Below are positions 53,701 to 59,700 of a DNA stretch of 64,000 nucleotides, in pieces (position 1 is the stretch's first letter; each line of letters starts with the position of its first letter). This DNA comes from Patiria pectinifera (Eukaryota; Echinodermata; Asteroidea; Valvatida; Asterinidae). A program made the position numbers and the translations under genes. Under the pieces are notes generated by a model. The model was not told the DNA's origin. It was given only the letters and a program-made list of their open reading frames with translations, and made no database searches. The stretch spans positions 14,208,465 through 14,272,464 of the forward strand of contig CM057149.1 of NCBI GenBank assembly GCA_029964075.1. Reading direction: 5' to 3'.

Positions 53701-56700
53701 AGTAACTGGCGTAATTATTGTTGAAAAACATACTTGTTTAAAAGATAGTAAGGGGACTAAACTCCCTGTGAAATTATTCTTTCTGGCAAGCTGTCATTTT
53801 GAAGAAATCAACGAAAGAAGGCCTTTATTAAGAAGCACCATTGGAAATTTCCGTTAGTAGTTTTTTTTTTTTATTCGGCAAAGCCCGCGCAAGCATTGGC
53901 AATACGCTGTTGCTATAATTCGTCGGATCAGTGCGCAACATCGCGTAGCTGCAATTGGCTCAGTAAGAACATGTCTCGGACGCTGAATTCAGGCCCAATT
54001 CAAAACATGATTCAGCAACTTTTAATTTGAAATCGAGACCCTAGAATGTTGTTTTTCTCGAAATATACAGCTGAAGATGAGCTAAAACTTCATCAGGTTA
54101 GTTGTTCAGCACCCTTCTTTAGATTTTGAGCACTTTTGTTGCTTCAAACGAACAAAATGCACAGATTACAAATGATGGACTATACCTTTAAAAAAGGCGA
54201 CACTCTTACAACAGCAGTAGCCCATAACAAGCAACTTTTAAGGGATTATGAGAAACAAAGAATCAGCCTTTCAGCAATGACCACACTATGAGAAAACAGG
54301 GGGCTGGGATTATTAGCTCGCAGCTTCGAATCTGATATGGCCGTAAATAAAGTACATGTACAGGAATCTTTTACTCTTGATCAAAGTCTTGCTTCTGTGG
54401 TCAATCTGGAAGCCAGCGGACTTTACCTGGCATGGCTGGTGATGCTGCTTTCAAATGTCCTCCCCACTATGCAGACATTGTAGTGATGCAGACCATAGGG
54501 GGTGTGTTCGCAAGATGCAATCTGCCAGCGGATGTGTAGCTCTGCAGTGGTGGGCTGGCTGCGGACGCTCACAATGGGTTTTGGTAGGGAGACGGTCTCA
54601 TGCTAAGTTAAAAAAATAATAATAAGTATATTAAATAATTATTAGTACAAGGAGTATATAACCTTACCAGACAATATAAATGACAAAAAAAACATTACTG
54701 ATGTGGCACAAGGATCATGGGCAGGTGTCATGTGCACACACAGACCCTTCGACCAATACGGTTTTGAAATTACATGTGTGCCTCAAATTAAGAACAAGCG
54801 CAACATGCCCATGAGTATGGTGTCACCTTACATGCCTTATGGCGATTGCTTGATGGGTCTACATTTTCGTCACCGACACCACGAACTGACACCCGGTGGT
54901 CAGCGTTGCAGAAATACAAATGGGAGAAAAACGCTTTTAAAGGTTTGACACGAATTTACTCAGTAAAATATTCCCTCTATCTTAGAGGTTTTAGTATCAC
55001 TCAACGTGAACATGCTTACACTATTCAATTATAAACGTTATATTGTAAAAAATCTGCTTAGTTAATTAGCAATTAAATGATTAAGATGGGTGTCAGTTCG
55101 TGAAAACCAAAATTGACGCGTTTTGGGAGAGTGCGCGCACACACTGCGCATGCGTGCGCACACTCTCCAAAAACACGTCAATTTTGGTAACAAAAAATAC
55201 CAGAATTGACCAATTTAGTGAAAATTCATTAGTAAAATGTGCTTATTTTAGATGATTTCAGCAATTTTAACTTCGTCATGTTAAACTTCATGATACAAAC
55301 TGCTAATATGCGCAAAAAAAGAACATTTGAATTCTAAAAATTTTTTGTACATGTGTGATGCAGAGGGTGTCAGTTCGTGGTGTCGGTGACGATTTGTATA
55401 AAGGGTCAAAACAAAAGCTTCTTTCTGATTTTAAGCCAAGTATTCGCACTGCAGTAGGTACGGTAATCAAACTGCATATGCTCACACTGAGATGTGACAA
55501 GTACACTTTTGGGATAAACAATTTAACAACTTCTGAAATTACTGAAAAATAATGGAAGTGCACGACTTACAAAAATAAAGATACAGTTTGTGCCAGCAAG
55601 AGGTGCTGACAAGCAACTCTGCAAAATCACTAAACGGGAACAAATGTTGCAACCTGACGCCATTTCAGGGGTCGGGCACAAAGTCTACGGAGAGTCAAGA
55701 ACATTTTCCAAGTATTTCCTAACAAAGTAAAAATGTTTCTCAGCCCCAGATTCGTGTCTTATCATCATTGCAATGACTGACCTTTATGAGATTATATACA
55801 TGTATGAAGAAAAAAAGTGGCGTCAGGTTGCAACATTTTTTCCACTTAATGTATTTTTCTTGCCTCAAGGGGGAAAAAACTGAAAGAGAAATGTAAAAAA
55901 AAAAGGAATTGGTATCAGAATCAATTCATGAAAAAAACATTAAAAAAATATGACACAAAATTTCAACCTCGGAAATCTATCAGTGTGCGTGAATGAAAAC
56001 AGAGAAATGGATGAGATGAGGGGAACAATGGACATTTTGGTTAGACATGTTAGAAGTTGGAACAGCTACCAATTTACAAGCAAGAGTCAGGCACAACAAA
56101 GAAAACTGAGGTGGGATTAGCTTGTTACATGGAGTGATTACAAATGCAGATACCTGCTGTTTAACTGGTTCTCCGCTACCAATGCCACCACAATCATCAT
56201 GCAACGATTCTGCGTTTATTTCATCATGCACAGCTATAGCCTCATCACCACCATGCCAGTCATCACCACAGTGTTCAATGTGGTCTTGTTCCTCGCCACT
56301 TTGTTCTGATTCCGCTACTCTCTGCTCTGCGGTAGGCTGGGGCAGACTAGGGACCACGAGACCTTTTTCCTGATCACAATTCTCAGTTCCAGCTTTTTCA
56401 TTGGAGCTTTTTACCGGGTTCTCATGCACTAGTAATACACTGTGATCACGATATGACACACCATCATGCAACGCAGACTGATCATTTTCAGCTACCCTAC
56501 TAGCATGCATTCCACCACCGTCTCTATCGGTTTCGCTTTTATTGGGTTGAATTAACGGGGTCGTTTCAGGGGGCTGAACATTAACATCAGCTGTGTGGAA
56601 TTCTTGATCATCGCAAACATTTTCCGCATTTTCTGAAGCCTGATCATCGTTCGGTGGAGGTGTTGTTCCCCTATTTTCAACCATTGCTTCAAACACTGCT

Positions 56701-59700
56701 CCCGTTTCATCATCGAGTTCGGCTTCATCAGGGATATTAGTTTCCCTCTTTGAATCAATGTGCTCGTTTCTACCATTGGCCTGTAACTTGGTTTCGGAAA
56801 CGGGATGCGAATTTTCAGTAATCTTTGGGGGCTGGGGGTCTGGGAATGTATTTTCAACACTTGGGTGGGATTTGGCCTCTAAGTTACCACATTCATCATG
56901 GGCCTCGCTACTGCCTGCATGATTTCTGCCGATGGCAATCTGCGAATCGGAAATGTTCAAGCTGGTAACTTTGCCAGCAGTGTTATCTATTTGTTTTGGG
57001 TCAACTGGAATTGTTTCATTGGTGCTTGAAACATCTGCGTCTGCCGAATAATTTTCCCTGGTTCCCTTGTCTAGGATCTCGTGAACGCTATGGCCAATCT
57101 CATGGTTTTGTGTAGAATGCTGGGGACCAGCGGGACCGGTCTTAGCACTCATGTCCATGCATGCATTGCTTACGCTGTCGGAATCTGATGGGTTTTGTGC
57201 GTGTTGGGGCTCACTGTCCATCCCGGTGTCTTGTTGGGTGTTCGTCTGCACCTCTGTCCCTGTGCGGTTGAATGTCTCCTCACTATTGCGAAAAAAAAAG
57301 TTAAAACAATCTCTCAGGGAAAAGTTCAAACTAGCAATACAAATAATCTGCTCTACAATGTTACCTTGTGCTGAGCTAAGAATTTTTCAAGAAATGTGCT
57401 CTCTATTAGTCAGTGTTGTAGTAGTACTTTTCAAAGTTTAATGTGCAATGTGCAAAGTTTACTGCCAAATATTGTACGTATATGACTTTCATAATTCTAT
57501 TCAAATAAAAGGTTTAACCCATTAGCATCTGTACTACATTTATATAATATTGGATGGCTTTGAGGTGGATACAAGAATATATTGCACGAGCTAGTGCAAT
57601 ATTGTCATTGCAAGTGCAATATATTATTGTATTCACCGAAAACAAGCCATCCAATATTATTATTAATATTTATATCAGGGCTGACTTGATCCACAAGAAG
57701 CGCAATTCAAGACGCTGTCTTCATTACATCTTTTTCGTTCACATCAAACGTTTTCAAGCTGCCACTGTAATTGTTAACAACTGTGCGCCTATACCTGGCC
57801 TTCTGCGCGCTGCATGCGCGCGGCGTGTTCCGTGTTCGACGGTACGCGCGCGCGCTACGCTCTGTTGAGTGGTTTTCAACTGTGACTCTCTATGCTCTTG
57901 ATCAAGCGGGAACCTGCGAAAATGCCCGGATTGACTGCAATAACAACGTTATTGCAGTCAACTTTTTATGAAAGCATACAATATGCTGATTTACTTTTAC
58001 CGCCGGAAGCCTGATATAAATAATAATGTATTATAATGTATTAATTAATATCGAGTGCTCAAACAGTTTCGGCGCTATACAGGGAGTAATTGACAGGGCA
58101 GTTTTGGGGGCTACATTGGCTAAAGGGTTAATGACCAAAGTACTCAATTGTTAGTTGCTTGAGTTTAAGTTCTATCGGCAAAAAAAGTTTCAATTCCAGA
58201 AAACTGTCGCTGCAATGACACAAGGAACACTTTGCATTATAAATACAAACCAAATATCGATATTGCAGAACAAATTTGTATACTGTGTTTCAAACCACCG
58301 CACCAGCATTGTAAGGCTTTTATAGATTGTTCAAGGAATAAAAACAATGCACTTGATACAATTTAGAGGAAATGCTAACATGTAAATTCTGTTCGTGCCA
58401 AGTGTTCTAGACTTGCTGGCTTCATACGGCGCACTGTAAAATAAAAAAATGCTGAAGTTCTTCTCAAATCATATCGTTCTCTCTGCAGGCCCATCTTGGA
58501 ATACGCCACGCTGGTTTGGCTACCTCACCAGAAAAATAAGATTTAATTTAATCTTATTTTACTTTATTTTATTTCATTTCATTTTACATGTATTTTTATT
58601 TTAGTTTAGTTTATTCTATTTATTTCATCTTATTTTATTTCATTTATATTCTATTTAAACTATTTATTTATATATTTGTTTATTTATTTATTTATTTATT
58701 TATTTACTTACTTACTTTTTTATTTATTTATTTACTCTTATTGTTATTTTTAATTGTATTTTTAATTATATTTTGCATAACTGCTTAATATTTTAAATAT
58801 TTTATTTAATGAATTTTATCCTAAATGTATTAATCACTGTTATCCAATTAGTTTGGAGAGCCCCTCGACAGAAACTTGTTTCTTTTGGGTAATCCTACGG
58901 GAGCTTTTGGGTGTTGTTTTCTGTTATGTTTTCTGTTATGTTTACTACTCAGTGTTATTTGTACATGTACCGGGTAATTGTTTTGTCTATGATTCACTAT
59001 TTGTAATATCCCGGAAAATGAAATAAATAAAATAATAAATAAATAAATGTTGTGACTGTCCACTACATGTATATGAAACACACTAGAATTAATGCCGTCA
59101 TTAGTTTGTGGCCTACCATTCCATGGATCTGTTGGGCACAGCATCATTGGGGTCCTCTTGAGGGACATTGCCTTGAGTAAGTGTAGACACTGAGCCATCA
59201 AAACTCTCCCGTTGCTCCACGGACTGCAAGAGGTCAGTCTTAGAATCTGAAAAATATACAACAAAATTGGTGTTACAATATGATAAATGCATTGTAAATG
59301 GGGCCCCATTTCATAGCACTGCTTATGTTGGCATTTATGACCCCAAACAAAGTGACTTCATTTGCATAACATATGGGCGACATGCGCAACTGCTCCCTCA
59401 ATGATATGTTAGAAAGGGAAAGTTGGGGAGACCTGGGACATACATTCCAACGCATTGTCGACAACCCCATAAAGTCACTAATAATGGTTTAAAGTGCCAA
59501 GCTTCATTCGAGTCTTACTAATAATTTGGTTTTGGCTAGTCGTTGGGATTGCGGTCATAAATTGTTGAAAATGCTTGGGGAGTCAGGTTGGCGTAGCGGT
59601 ACTTTCCTCGCCTTCCACCGCTGTGACCCGGGTTCGAATCCCGCCTTGGTCAATATGTGAATTAGGTTTTTAGTCCCTACCTGATTCTGTGGGTTTTCCC

